Shown here: positions 7,304-15,595 of the stretch, piece by piece
Layout of the letters: every line of letters starts with the position of its first letter
Numbering within the stretch: the stretch's first letter is position 1
Assembly (NCBI GenBank): GCA_011051755.1
Contig: DRKN01000058.1
Location: 1-38,262 of the forward strand
Reading direction: 5' to 3'
DNA length: 38,262 bases
Source: Gammaproteobacteria bacterium
GTDB taxonomy: Bacteria; Pseudomonadota; Gammaproteobacteria; SZUA-152
Notes under the pieces: model-generated
The model's input: only the letters and a program-made list of their open reading frames with translations
What the model was told of the DNA's origin: nothing
Databases searched by the model: none
Translations under genes and position numbers: made by a program

Positions 7304-8048
7304 CAGGCCACTTCCTCAAGCAGCCCCCAGCGTTTGAGGTATTTCTCACCGATCAACCTTTCGTTCTCTGTCCGGCTGCGCAAATCACAACCATTTGGCA
7401 TGGTGATCTTCACAGGCAGAACCTTATGGCGATTGGAGCCATTTTCAGGATGGAAACGAATGGAAAGTTGTGTCTGCGTCGGTGTGAAGTTGCCTGATGT
7501 CAGCGGATTGTGCTCAGCGAAATATTCCTGGGCATACTCGTGGAATCCGATCTCCCGTTTAGCAGGGACTTCCAGCTGGATTCGGCCATCACCAGCCAAG
7601 TCTTTCAGTTTCATCATGACAACCTGAACCGATTCAATACCGTCGTCGCCATCCCAATCCAGCGGTTGGTCCTGTAGCAGGGATGACAGGTCATAACGTC
7701 TCAAAGGTAGGCTGTCGGCTTCTACTGGCTGCTTGAGCAGATCTTCGGTGAAAGCCTTGGCGGATGGTGTCTCGACGCTCCCTGCGGGCTGCAACGACTT
7801 CAATGACACCGGTATCCGGTGCATAGGTGATGGCGTGCTCAGATACCGGCCGCCGGATTCTGGAGACAATGTCCTCTCCCTGAAACTCAAGATAGGAGTC
7901 AGGCAAGCCTTCCTGGTAAACCATCACCTGCATGACATCGACATCGTTTCCTTCCTCATCGGGCATGACACGCTCAAAAATCGCCAGTTTTACCTTCTCA
8001 CCAAGTCCGAACAGCGATTTAATCTTGTCCTTGGAAAAGATTCTTCAC
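7303..8048 (-). pseudogene. unknown gene, frameshifted, upstream partner of the winged-helix gene
   Basis: Two overlapping frames belong together: one from ATG 7966 (MPDEEGNDVDVMQVMVYQEG, then LPDSYLEFQGEDIVSRIRRP) up to VVAARRERRDTI, and another from AKAFTEDLLKQPVEADSLPL to the stop at 7303. One surplus base at 7761-7763 (ATCCGCC where ATCGCC is expected) shifts the frame. The 5' end is also doubtful: a GTG at 8048 followed by AAGAATCTT would give MKNL and then FSKDKIKSLFGLGEKVKL, but needs a second small indel near 8035. Reconstructed length is about 245 residues. No family recognised; mixed charged/beta character, no membrane segment. It may no longer be functional while the downstream gene is intact. 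Confidence 0.6.
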
Positions 8049-8607
8049 AGCACCCACCCGGCCACCCTGACTCTCGCCGACTTTTTAAAGCCATTTCCTC
8101 ATCTATGGGAGCTGCAGAGGGAAAAGTTTGGTTTCTGATCAGGTTGCCCAGTTTCTTGACCAAAGCTGGTAATTCCGCCTAAGGTATCGTCAGGTGGATA
8201 AGTACGGGGCTACCGAAAGATAGTGTCCACCTGCCACCGACCACATCGGTTCTAGCCGGGCTGGAATACATCAAGAGTACCCGAGAGTAAAAAGCCCTTA
8301 ACTGGGCTTTTTGCTTATTTGGATATCTACCGCCATCAATACCTGCCAATAAGCGCCGCAGTCGTTCAGATACATTTTGTGGCAACGAAATTGGCAACCG
8401 AACCAATCAAGACCAAACCCTATAACCTGTTGATTCTCATAGATTACACAAGCGTAGCAACGGCACTTGATGAGTACACTTCCAAGGGGTGGTCACAGAG
8501 AATATCGACCAGAGAGAGAGCCAGTGAGGGTGGATGTCGGGGTGGAGTGAAATTGGCTCGGTACGCTTGATTCGGCTGGAAAGCCCCGGTTACAAGGGGC
8601 CAGAGAC
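8049..8607. other. gene-free debris zone at the island edge
   Basis: No intact gene is seen. On the minus strand 8045-8173 reads as a likely gene tail (PALVKKLGNLIRNQTFPSA, then PIDEEMALK) that would end with a stop overlapping the GTG at 8048 if one A were restored near 8083; it has a stop just upstream, so it is a fragment. Inverted CAGGTGGA (8190-8197) and TCCACCTG (8225-8232) resemble IS ends facing each other. The rest, including 8330-8600, shows no clear signal on either strand. No integrase gene is present on this side. Confidence 0.45.
8289..8312. terminator. bidirectional Rho-independent terminator
   Basis: AAAAAGCCC 8289-8297 pairs perfectly with GGGCTTTTT 8304-8312 around a 6-base loop, leaving A and T tracts on both strands. 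It is isolated within the debris zone and may have belonged to a lost gene. Confidence 0.7.
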
Positions 8608-8638
8608 GAAAAAACCGGTTTCAGAGAACCGGTTTTTT
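8608..8638. terminator. terminator downstream of tRNA-Ser
   Basis: AAAACCGGTT 8611-8620 pairs with AACCGGTTTT 8627-8636 around a 6-base loop, followed by T residues on both strands. It lies 8-10 bases past the tRNA CCA end on the minus strand, and should end the tRNA transcript. Confidence 0.8.
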
Positions 8639-8645
8639 TGTTTAA

Positions 8646-8736
8646 TGGCGGAGAAGGAGGGATTCGAACCCTCGATACGCGGTTAGCGTATACACACTTT
8701 CCAGGCGTGCTCCTTCAGCCACTCGGACACTTCTCC
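8646..8736 (-). tRNA. serX: tRNA-Ser (anticodon GGA)
   Basis: The 91-base gene read leftward begins GGAGAAGTGTCC and ends in CTCCTTCTCC-G-CCA with the CCA encoded. The acceptor stem pairs GGAGAAG with CTTCTCC, the T arm contains GGTTCGAATCC, and a long variable arm (TATACGCTAACCGCGTATC) marks a class II tRNA. The anticodon loop CTGGAAA gives GGA, reading UCC and UCU serine codons. Its 3' end faces the accessory region, the usual geometry for integration into a tRNA gene, although no second copy of the 3' end is seen in this window. The symbol is by analogy with the E. coli GGA isoacceptors. Confidence 0.95.
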
Positions 8737-8870
8737 AGAATCTCTCAAACAGGCCGCCACAGGCTGGCCATAAAAGAGCGCGCAAGGGTAAACCAGTTTG
8801 TTTCTTTGCGCAATCATCCGGCGGGAATTTATTCCCACGATTTCATTGCTTTTACCGCCCTGCCCGGGCC

Positions 8871-8897
8871 TCAAGGTCATGTGTGGCCTGCCGATAG
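8871..8897 (+). promoter_or_regulatory. candidate sigma-28 (FliA) promoter for motA
   Basis: TCAAGGTC (8871-8878) and GCCGATAG (8890-8897) are separated by exactly 11 bases, matching the flagellar class 3 consensus TAAAGTTT-N11-GCCGATAA at 5 of 8 and 7 of 8 positions. It lies 38 bases before the motA ATG, a normal distance, and FliA control is expected for stator genes. Confidence 0.65.
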
Positions 8898-8935
8898 TCT
8901 ATGCGATTCAAAGAACTGGGTGTGTGGGTGCCTAT

Positions 8936-9793
8936 ATGAAGATGATCGTGGGTTTCATCATTGTGTTGAGCTGCGTGGGGGGTGGTTTTGTGCTTGCTCA
9001 CGGCAAGCTGATGGCGTTGTGGCAGCCCTTTGAAGTGTTGATCATCTGTGGCGCGGCCTTTGGTGCCTTCGTGGTTGCGAATCCAGGGACGGTGATCAAG
9101 GGTACCTTCGCCGCCATCGGCAAAATGCTGTCGGGCTCCAAGCATAGTAAGAAGACTTACATGGAACTGCTGGGACTGATGTTTGATCTGTTCTCCAAGG
9201 CGCGCAAGGAGGGCCTGATGGCTTTGGAGGCGGATATCGACGAGCCGGAGAACAGTGAGATTTTCAAGAAATATCCGGCCATTCTGAAGAATCATCATGT
9301 GATGGAATTTATCTCCGATTACCTGCGCCTGATGGTGGGTGGCAACATGAACCCCTTCGAACTGGAAAATCTTATGGATGTGGAACTGGAAACCCATCAC
9401 CACGAGGCGGAGAAAGTGCCCTCAGCCATTACCGCCGTCTCTGATGCCTTACCGGGTTTCGGTATCGTTGCGGCGGTACTGGGCATCGTTATCACCATGG
9501 CCTCTATCGGCGGCCCGGTGGAGGAACTGGGCGCCCATGTGGCCGCAGCCCTGGTGGGTACCTTTCTCGGTATCCTGTTTGCCTATGGCTTTGTCGGTCC
9601 CATGGCGAGTTCCCTCACGGCGATCAATGAAGATGAATCCAAGGCCTTCGAGTGCATCAAAGTCTGTTTGTTGGCGAGCCTCAATGGCTATGCACCGCAG
9701 ATTGCCGTGGAGTTTGGCCGCAAAACTCTGTATTCCCATCACCGCCCGGGCTTCCAGGAACTGGAGGACTTTGTCAAGGGTAAGACGGAATAA
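8936..9793 (+). CDS. motA: flagellar motor stator protein MotA
   Basis: MotA forms, with MotB, the inner-membrane proton channel that drives flagellar rotation. The 285-residue protein starts at ATG 8936 with MKMIVGFIIVLSCVGGGFV, giving two N-terminal membrane helices, then a cytoplasmic loop with the charged segment HHVMEFISDYLRLMVGGNMN that contacts FliG, and two further helices around ALPGFGIVAAVLGIVITM (the conserved proline of the channel) and AALVGTFLGILFAYGFVGPM. An upstream in-frame TTG at 8798 would add residues unlike the family. No strong ribosome site precedes the ATG. A FliA-type promoter is just upstream. motB follows, but is separated by an inserted repeat element. Confidence 0.95.
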   Translation: MKMIVGFIIVLSCVGGGFVLAHGKLMALWQPFEVLIICGAAFGAFVVANPGTVIKGTFAAIGKMLSGSKHSKKTYMELLGLMFDLFSKARKEGLMALEADIDEPENSEIFKKYPAILKNHHVMEFISDYLRLMVGGNMNPFELENLMDVELETHHHEAEKVPSAITAVSDALPGFGIVAAVLGIVITMASIGGPVEELGAHVAAALVGTFLGILFAYGFVGPMASSLTAINEDESKAFECIKVCLLASLNGYAPQIAVEFGRKTLYSHHRPGFQELEDFVKGKTE

Positions 9794-9799
9794 GCACCC

Positions 9800-10056
9800 A
9801 GGAGCCTGTTGGACTTAGGATGAATCACCTGCGGAAAACCCATTTTGGCCCATTGTTTCGATCCTTTTCGTTGAATATATCCAATATTCGCCTACATGGA
9901 TGTAGGCGAGGGGCGATAGCAGGACGCGGTAGCTTCGCCTACATGGATGTAGGCGAGGGGCGATAGCAGGACGCGGTAGCTTCGCCTCAAATGATCAAAA
10001 AAATGGACTCAAAATGGCTTTCCCTCACGACAATTCCCTAAGTCCGACAGGCTTCT
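9800..10056. mobile_element. 257-bp MITE-like element inserted between motA and motB
   Basis: The ends are inverted repeats of about 20 bases with two mismatches: AGGAGCCTGTTGGACTTAGG at 9800-9819 and the complement of 10037-10056. AGCACC occurs on both sides (9793-9798 and 10057-10062), a possible target duplication, although one base separates it from the left end. There is no gene inside. The interior is partly palindromic and holds a tandem repeat. It starts 7 bases after the motA stop and ends 27 bases before motB. A transposase that could move it is not in the window. Confidence 0.75.
9887..9987. repeat. two tandem 47-bp repeats inside the MITE
   Basis: The 47-base units at 9887-9933 and 9934-9980 are identical, followed by the first 7 bases of a third. 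Each contains the perfect palindrome CGCCTACATGGATGTAGGCG. Each palindrome can form a hairpin, so transcription or translation passing from motA to motB must cross two of them. Confidence 0.9.
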
Positions 10057-10082
10057 AGCACCGGCCGAGACGAGCTGATCCC

Positions 10083-11273
10083 ATGGAAAATCAGACGATT
10101 ATCGTCAAAAAGATCAAGAAGGGCGGTCATGGTCACCATGGCGGTGCCTGGAAGGTGGCATTTGCCGATTTTGCGGTGGCCATGATGGCGTTTTTCTTGC
10201 TGCTGTGGCTGATCGCTTCCACCACCAAAGAAGAGCAGGCCGGTCTGTCAGAATACTTCAGCCCACCGACCCAGGGACTGGCCGATGGCAGTGGCACCAG
10301 TGAAGACATCGTCGACATGGGTGGGGGACAGAAGATCTCCCAGGGCGATGACTCCAAGCAGGATGCGCGCGAACCCACCGTGGATGAGATCCGGGAGGTG
10401 ATCGAGGCCGAAAGACAGCAGCTGGAATCGCTGCTGCAGGAACTCAAGATGGCCATCGAGAACAGCGAGGCCCTCAAACCCTTCAAGGATCAACTGTTGC
10501 TGGATATCACCCCCGAGGGTCTGCGTATCCAGATCGTCGATAAGGAAGGCCGTCCCATGTTCGACAGTGGGGGGGGCACCTTGAAACCCTATTCGCGCAC
10601 CATCCTGCGTGAGATCGCCAAGGTCATCGACAAGGTGCCTAACAAACTGAGCCTGACCGGGCATACCGATGCGACGAAGTTTGTCAGCCGCAAGGGCTAT
10701 TCCAACTGGGAGCTATCGGCGGATCGCGCCAATGCTTCGCGGCGTGAGTTGATTGCCGGCGGCTACGATGCCGGCAAGATCGCCAAGGTGGTGGGTCTGG
10801 CTTCCATGGTGCCCTTCGACAAGGAAAATCCACGTGACCCCGTCAATCGCCGTATTGCCATTATCGTCCTGAATAAGGCCGCTGAGGCGGCGTTGTTGCA
10901 TCCCGCACAGACGGCGTCCGATGGTGACGAAACCCAGGCATTGCTGGACAGCAATGCGGAGGGTGAGAGTGGCGCGCCACTGCGGCGTTTCCGTAGTGCC
11001 ATCGGTGATCTGCGGGTGCAGCAGGCGGTTGAACGTGAGGCGGCAGCTATCAATCCGATCCCGGACATCGAGCCGGTTCATGAGCCGGTAAAGGACGATG
11101 AAGCAATAATTAATGAGCGCAAAAAGCCTGTGGACGAACACAAGCAGTCGGGCAAGCAGCGCGATGCCACGAAAGATATTGAGGAACCTGATTACACCGG
11201 CATGAGTATCGCCGAGCGCATCAAGGCACGCGCCGAGTGGAACAAGCGTCGCGCCGAGGCGGCAAAACGCTGA
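10083..11273 (+). CDS. motB: flagellar motor stator protein MotB
   Basis: MotB is the stator subunit that anchors to peptidoglycan and carries the proton-binding aspartate. The 396-residue protein has a basic N-terminus, one membrane helix [20 protein letters not shown] (residues 26-45) with the essential Asp at 29, a plug/linker rich in acidic residues, and an OmpA-like peptidoglycan-binding domain at about 135-270 ([28 protein letters not shown] and [14 protein letters not shown]). About 125 residues of charged low-complexity tail follow, longer than in E. coli MotB (308 residues). It starts 27 bases after the MITE, so its ribosome site (a weak GACGAG) and perhaps its promoter are not those of an undisturbed motAB operon. 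Confidence 0.95.
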   Translation: MENQTIIVKKIKKGGHGHHGGAWKVAFADFAVAMMAFFLLLWLIASTTKEEQAGLSEYFSPPTQGLADGSGTSEDIVDMGGGQKISQGDDSKQDAREPTVDEIREVIEAERQQLESLLQELKMAIENSEALKPFKDQLLLDITPEGLRIQIVDKEGRPMFDSGGGTLKPYSRTILREIAKVIDKVPNKLSLTGHTDATKFVSRKGYSNWELSADRANASRRELIAGGYDAGKIAKVVGLASMVPFDKENPRDPVNRRIAIIVLNKAAEAALLHPAQTASDGDETQALLDSNAEGESGAPLRRFRSAIGDLRVQQAVEREAAAINPIPDIEPVHEPVKDDEAIINERKKPVDEHKQSGKQRDATKDIEEPDYTGMSIAERIKARAEWNKRRAEAAKR

Positions 11274-11325
11274 ACACACCCACAGTGATTTGTTTCCCGT
11301 CCCTAACCCGCTACAATTGCGCCCC

Positions 11326-12429
11326 ATGTCTGGAAACTCATTTGGCAAGTTATTCACCGTTACCTCGTTTGGCGAAAGCCACGGCCCGGCCATCGGCTGT
11401 ATTGTCGATGGTTGCCCACCCGGGCTGGCTCTGAGCGAGGCCGATCTGCAGGGTGATCTGGATCGGCGCAAGCCCGGCACCTCGCGCCATACCACCCAGC
11501 GCCGCGAGGCCGACGAGGTGAAAATCCTCTCCGGCGTGTTCGAGGGCCGAACCAGCGGCACGCCCATTGCCCTGATCATTCACAATACGGATCAGCGTTC
11601 CAAGGACTACGGCAATATTCTCGACCGCTTCCGTCCCGGCCATGCCGACTACACCTATCAGCAAAAATATGGTTTTCGTGACTACCGTGGCGGTGGGCGT
11701 TCCTCGGCGCGCGAGACGGCCATGCGCGTGGCTGCTGGCGCCATTGCCAAGAAATATCTGGCGGAGAAATTCGGTGCGCGCATCCGTGGCTATCTCGCCC
11801 AGCTCGGTCCCATCAAGGCCGGGCAGTTCGACTGGGATGAAGTACCGCGCAATCCCTTCTTCTGCCCGGATGCTGCCAAGGTGACGGAAATGGAAACCTA
11901 CATGGACGCCCTGCGCAAGGAGGGCAACTCCGTCGGCGCGCGCATCAACGTGGTGGCCAGCGGTATGCCGCCGGGCCTGGGCGAGCCCATCTTCGACCGC
12001 CTCGACGCCGATATCGCCCACGCCATGATGAGCATCAATGCGGTGAAGGGCGTGGAGATCGGCGCCGGTTTCGAGTCGGTGACGCAAAAGGGCACCGAGC
12101 ACCGCGACGAGATCTCCCCCGAGGGTTTTCTCGGCAACCATGCCGGCGGCGTCCTCGGTGGCATCTCCACCGGCCAGGACATCACCGTCAGCATCGCCCT
12201 CAAGGCCACCTCCAGCCTGCGTCTGCCCGGGCGCAGCGTGAACCTCGCCGGCGAACCGGTAGAGGTGATCACCAAGGGCCGCCACGATCCCTGCGTCGGC
12301 ATCCGCGCCACGCCCATCGCCGAGGCCATGCTGGCCATCACCCTGATGGATCACTGGCTGCGTCACCGCGCGCAGAATGCCGACGTGGAGAGCCAGACGC
12401 CCGTCATCCCCGCCACCCCGGGTGCCTGA
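11326..12429 (+). CDS. aroC: chorismate synthase
   Basis: AroC converts 5-enolpyruvylshikimate-3-phosphate to chorismate, the last shikimate step, with reduced FMN. The 367-residue protein opens [20 protein letters not shown] with the conserved GESHG signature; [20 protein letters not shown] and [17 protein letters not shown] are the other two family signatures. The ATG at 11326 is chosen because an upstream in-frame codon at 11290 would add 12 residues outside the family. It sits 52 bases after motB, on the same strand but functionally unrelated. Its 3' end overlaps the transporter gene by 8 bases. Confidence 0.97.
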   Translation: MSGNSFGKLFTVTSFGESHGPAIGCIVDGCPPGLALSEADLQGDLDRRKPGTSRHTTQRREADEVKILSGVFEGRTSGTPIALIIHNTDQRSKDYGNILDRFRPGHADYTYQQKYGFRDYRGGGRSSARETAMRVAAGAIAKKYLAEKFGARIRGYLAQLGPIKAGQFDWDEVPRNPFFCPDAAKVTEMETYMDALRKEGNSVGARINVVASGMPPGLGEPIFDRLDADIAHAMMSINAVKGVEIGAGFESVTQKGTEHRDEISPEGFLGNHAGGVLGGISTGQDITVSIALKATSSLRLPGRSVNLAGEPVEVITKGRHDPCVGIRATPIAEAMLAITLMDHWLRHRAQNADVESQTPVIPATPGA

Positions 12430-13603
12430 GCCGGCCAGCGACAGCCAGACAGTCCCTTACTGGCGGCTGTCCGGTTTCTATTTCTTCTATTTCGCCTCCA
12501 TTGGCGCGTTGATTCCCTATTGGTCGCTATACCTCAAATCACTGGGTTTCGACGCCCGTGCCATCGGTACCCTGATGGCCTTGATCATGGCCACCAAGAT
12601 TGTCTCGCCCAACATCTGGGGTTGGATCGCCGACCATACCGGCTATCGCATGCGCATCGTGCGTCTCGGCTGTCTGCTGGGCGCGGTTGCCTTTGCCGGC
12701 GTGTTTTGGGTCGAGGATTATTGGTGGCTGGCCGTGGTAATGATAGTGTTCAGCTTTTTCTGGAATGCCACCCTGCCGCAATTCGAGGCCACCACGCTTA
12801 ATTATCTGGGCCGTAACAGCCACCGCTACAGCGGCATCCGTCTGTGGGGTTCCATCGGTTTCATCGTCGCCGTGGCGGCCCTTGGTTCGCTGCTGGATGC
12901 ACAGGGGGCGGGTATTCTGCCGATCATACTGCTGACCCTGTTCGGCCTTATCTGGCTGGCCAGCCTTGCTGTGCCCGAGCGTGCCTCTGCTCATTTATCG
13001 CTGCATCACGAACCTCTGCGCCGGGTGCTGATGCGTCCCGAGGTAGTGGCTCTGCTGGTGGTCTGTTTTCTGCTACAGGCCAGTCATGGGCCGTACTATA
13101 TTTTTTACACTCTCTATATGGAGGAGCAGGGCTATTCGCGTTCGCTGATCGGCCAGCTGTGGGCGCTGGGGGTGATTGCGGAGGTCGGTGTATTTCTTGT
13201 CATGCACCGCCTGGTGCCGCGTTTCGGTCTGCGTCGGTTATTGCTGGCGAGCCTGTTGTTCACCGCCCTGCGCTGGGTGCTGATCGGCGAATTTTCCAAT
13301 GAAATGGCGGTGGTGCTGTTTGCCCAACTGCTGCATGCGGCCAGTTTCGGTATCTACCATGCGGTGGCGATCCAGCTGATCCACCGCTATTTCACCGGTC
13401 GCCATCAGGGTAGGGGACAGGCGCTTTACGGCAGCCTGAGCTTCGGTGTTGGCGGTGCGACGGGCAGTTTTCTCGCCGGTCTGGGCTGGGCCGGCCTGGG
13501 TTCGCAAATCACTTACCTGTTGGCGGCACTGGCGGCGTTGCTGGCTTTCATCATTGCCTGGCGCTGGATTCATCCGCCGGACGATGCTTCCCTGAGTCCG
13601 TGA
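12422..13603 (+). CDS. MFS transporter, MFS_1-like/HcaT family
   Basis: A 12-helix major-facilitator permease of about 393 residues. The opening [20 protein letters not shown], then [20 protein letters not shown], is typical of the HcaT/LacY-like branch (PF12832). The repeat of membrane segments continues to [17 protein letters not shown] near the C-terminus. The GTG at 12422, overlapping the aroC stop by 8 bases, is preferred; an in-frame ATG at 12377 would put 15 low-complexity residues first. aroC-MFS pairs like this are common in gammaproteobacteria, and the overlap implies one transcript. Substrate is unknown; an aromatic acid is possible from the HcaT relation. Confidence 0.88.
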   Translation: MPEPASDSQTVPYWRLSGFYFFYFASIGALIPYWSLYLKSLGFDARAIGTLMALIMATKIVSPNIWGWIADHTGYRMRIVRLGCLLGAVAFAGVFWVEDYWWLAVVMIVFSFFWNATLPQFEATTLNYLGRNSHRYSGIRLWGSIGFIVAVAALGSLLDAQGAGILPIILLTLFGLIWLASLAVPERASAHLSLHHEPLRRVLMRPEVVALLVVCFLLQASHGPYYIFYTLYMEEQGYSRSLIGQLWALGVIAEVGVFLVMHRLVPRFGLRRLLLASLLFTALRWVLIGEFSNEMAVVLFAQLLHAASFGIYHAVAIQLIHRYFTGRHQGRGQALYGSLSFGVGGATGSFLAGLGWAGLGSQITYLLAALAALLAFIIAWRWIHPPDDASLSP

Positions 13604-13770
13604 GTGCATCGCGCATCGCCGGCTGGAAATCTGTGATGGCGTTCACAGCCTGGGTAGTGTGATTGATGCGGCGAAAATTGTCTCTAAAGGGCGGTCGGGT
13701 CGGGACGATGAAGTGGGTGGCTCAGCAATAAACAGCAGGCCATTTCACACAGGCTCAAGAGGAAACAAAA

Positions 13771-13965
13771 GTGAACAAACGCAGCTATGGACCTTCCATT
13801 GGTTCGCATCTGGGCAAACCCATTTATGAGTTTATCCAGGAACAGGATACCCGCTATATCTTCGACCGGTTGGCACAGTGTGATACGGAGGGTTGTCCGC
13901 TGGATCAGGTGAAAAAAAATGAGTTATTGTTGAATCCGGGACTGATCTATAAAAAGGCGTCCTGA
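13771..13965 (+). CDS. small conserved-looking protein of unknown function (64 aa)
   Basis: A GTG start at 13771 has a good ribosome site (AAGAGGA at 13757-13763). The 64 residues (MNKRSYGPSIGSHLGKPIYE, then FIQEQDTRYIFDRLAQ, then PLDQVKKNELLLNPGLIY) have balanced composition, no signal peptide and no membrane segment, and look like real protein. A strong hairpin follows 10 bases after the stop. No family recognised. Two cysteines (CDTEGC) might bind a metal or form a disulfide. It stands alone between the MFS gene and a repeat-rich gap; the 167 bases before it hold no clear promoter. Confidence 0.55.
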   Translation: MNKRSYGPSIGSHLGKPIYEFIQEQDTRYIFDRLAQCDTEGCPLDQVKKNELLLNPGLIYKKAS

Positions 13966-13974
13966 TTTTTCCTG

Positions 13975-14000
13975 CCGGCCGTGGAGGGATTCACGGCCGG
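13975..14000 (+). terminator. GC-rich hairpin after the small gene
   Basis: CCGGCCGTG 13975-13983 pairs perfectly with CACGGCCGG 13992-14000 around an 8-base loop. There is no proper T-run after it, so its strength as a Rho-independent terminator is uncertain. Confidence 0.5.
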
Positions 14001-14097
14001 TTCCCCATCTCACCCCATTTCTGTTACTTTCCTGCGATATACCTCTATGCACTGCCCAGCTGAAGGCGTGTATCACCACAAGATACACAATCCTCTT

Positions 14098-14579
14098 AGG
14101 GCGTGTCGTCAATTAATTCAAAAGATCTTGATTCACAAAAAAATACGGTTATTACTTCATACTCAAGTTTCGGGGTTTGAAATCAAGAGGGTTGTGACGA
14201 TAACAGGTTGAATGCACAAGATATCTGCACAGACGTGCAGCGCCAAGTCGAGTGGAGCCGGCAAACAACGAGCGGCTTTATTCCGCAAAATCAACAGCGC
14301 CGACTGTGTCGCCTCAGGGCGCCTGTTTCTGGTGGTGCCATAAACGCAGCGTGATCCGTAGGGTGGGCACCGCCCACCGATACGGGCTTTCGGTATTCAC
14401 GAAATGGTGGGCAGTGCCCACCCGACACGTTGCTATTGCCGTAGATGAGTGCAGTCAGTTGTTCCGGGCCATTAATTGCGTATAAAAATGATGTATTTTC
14501 AATTCCTTAGCGAGTATTGGATCCACTGAAAATAAATCCCGAAAGTTGAATTGATAAACCGACAATATGGAGCCTGTGA
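14098..14579. other. gene-free gap with repeats and a possible IS end
   Basis: The start, GGGCGTGTCGTCAATTAATT at about 14099, resembles terminal repeats of IS5/IS427-type elements, which would suit the transposase fragment at 14580, but no matching end is evident. The stretch otherwise contains the inverted GTGGGC repeat and no credible gene on either strand. The remainder of the gap, 14766-14817, shows nothing but a short CAGAACGTGATAACG that also occurs near 29447. Confidence 0.4.
14358..14423. repeat. nested palindromic GTGGGC repeat
   Basis: GGTGGGCACCGCCCACC (14362-14378) and GGTGGGCAGTGCCCACC (14406-14422) are each near palindromes and are also inverted copies of each other. This matches a widespread intergenic repeat type in gammaproteobacteria. 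No gene is associated. Confidence 0.75.
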
Positions 14580-14765
14580 ATGATGAAACGATATGGATTA
14601 CGGGAAGATCAATGGGGGCGGATTGAAGACTTGTTACCCGGTCGTGTTGACACTGTCGGTGTCACCGCCCGAAATAATCGTCTCTTTGTTGAAGCTGTTA
14701 TTTATCGTTATAGGGCTGTCACACATCCTGTGGCACCCCGCATCACGCCGGGATTGCTGGAATGA
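14580..14765 (+). pseudogene. IS5-family transposase N-terminal fragment
   Basis: MMKRYGLREDQWGRIEDLLPG and then NNRLFVEAVIYRYRA are the start of an IS5-family (DUF4096-type) transposase; the next expected residues, GIPWRDLP, are replaced by unrelated sequence that ends after about 16 residues. The remaining ~200 residues including the DDE site are missing, so the remnant is inactive. Confidence 0.75.
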
Positions 14766-14817
14766 TCCACTATTTTGCGCTACACCTCAGAACGTGATAA
14801 CGAGCGATAAGTCATTT

Positions 14818-14845
14818 TGTAGGAGTGGCTAAAGCCATCCCTACA
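14818..14845. repeat. short palindromic repeat, possible terminator of the cupredoxin-like gene
   Basis: TGTAGGAGTGGCT (14818-14830) and AGCCATCCCTACA (14833-14845) are inverted with two mismatches. It is the GTAGGAGTGGCTTTAGCCAC-type intergenic repeat seen again in longer form at 25713-25759. It lies 16 bases after the leftward gene that stops at 14861. Confidence 0.6.
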
Positions 14846-14860
14846 ATGAGTATCCGTGCT

Positions 14861-15595
14861 TCATTTTGCTTTGAAGACAAAATCGACATGGGTCGTGCCG
14901 CCGGCCTCGACCGTCACTGTGCCTTTTTTCTCGCCCAGCGTTCCATGCCATGCGCGGATCTTGTAGCGGCCGGGGGGGACGTTGTCGATGCTGAAACCGC
15001 CGTCTTCGCCAACGACGGCGAAGTAGGGGTTTTTGGCGACAAAGGTGAAACTGTGCATGAAATCATGGGCGTCGCACTCGACCTTCATGGCGGTGCCACG
15101 CTTCAGGCTGACCTGTTTGTGGAGGGTTTTTAGATCCCCCGGTTGGCTGATGTTGAACACGGTTTTTTTGGCCCGGCCGATGATTTCGTAGGTATGGATA
15201 TTGTGGAGTACCGGATCGGAATTCTTCACCGTGAGTTGGCCGCCGTCTTTCATCACGCCGAGAAAGGGCTTGAAGGCGCATTTCTCCTGATTGAGTTCGG
15301 CGTTGTCGATGCCGGCGGGGAAATCCTTGCCGGATTTGATCGTATACAGATAGACCACGGCATCCATGAGCATACCGTCATTGACACGCACGAAGTCGAT
15401 ACTGCGCGTGCCGGTGCCGCAGGTATCGGCATCCTTGGCGACGATATACTGCCTGGGAACGGGATCTGCGCCCTGGAAGATGACCTTTCCGCTGATGCGT
15501 CCGCCATTGTCGACGGACACCACGTCGTAGGCACGGGTGTTGAGTGGCAGGCAGGCGGCGAGACACAGTGAGAGGATGGGCAGTGTTTTTTTCAT
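14861..15595 (-). CDS. secreted cupredoxin-like protein with a carboxypeptidase-regulatory-like domain
   Basis: Residues 1-22 (MKKTLPILSLCLAACLPLNT) form a Sec signal peptide ending RAYD. The mature 222 residues look like the methylamine-utilisation/plastocyanin-like group: NSDPVLHNIHTYEI with His131 and His134, then VECDAHDFMHSF with Cys174, His177 and Met180, a spacing compatible with type 1 copper ligands. YFAVVGEDGGFSIDNVPPGR, then YKIRAWHGTL, is the carboxypeptidase-regulatory-like beta sandwich. It is divergent from the tri-haem cytochrome gene, with a SCO copper chaperone beyond, so a periplasmic copper electron carrier is likely. Copper binding is inferred from residue pattern only. 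Confidence 0.75.
   Translation of the reverse strand: MKKTLPILSLCLAACLPLNTRAYDVVSVDNGGRISGKVIFQGADPVPRQYIVAKDADTCGTGTRSIDFVRVNDGMLMDAVVYLYTIKSGKDFPAGIDNAELNQEKCAFKPFLGVMKDGGQLTVKNSDPVLHNIHTYEIIGRAKKTVFNISQPGDLKTLHKQVSLKRGTAMKVECDAHDFMHSFTFVAKNPYFAVVGEDGGFSIDNVPPGRYKIRAWHGTLGEKKGTVTVEAGGTTHVDFVFKAK

Noticed and set aside
1-8640. Prophage
   Set aside because: No capsid, tail, terminase or lysis genes are present; the helicase-primase-nuclease-resolvase set fits a plasmid- or ICE-like element equally well.
8638-9033. Rightward open frame of 131 codons
   Set aside because: It runs antisense through tRNA-Ser and overlaps the motA start in another frame.
9887-9987. CRISPR array
   Set aside because: Two directly adjacent identical units with no spacers and no cas genes; it is the interior of a MITE.
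11350-12366. Long leftward open frame opposite aroC
   Set aside because: A GC-rich shadow of aroC with His/Gly/Ala-rich low-complexity sequence; the same applies to the long frames opposite the pump gene (34464-35414) and the cytochrome gene (16232-17326).
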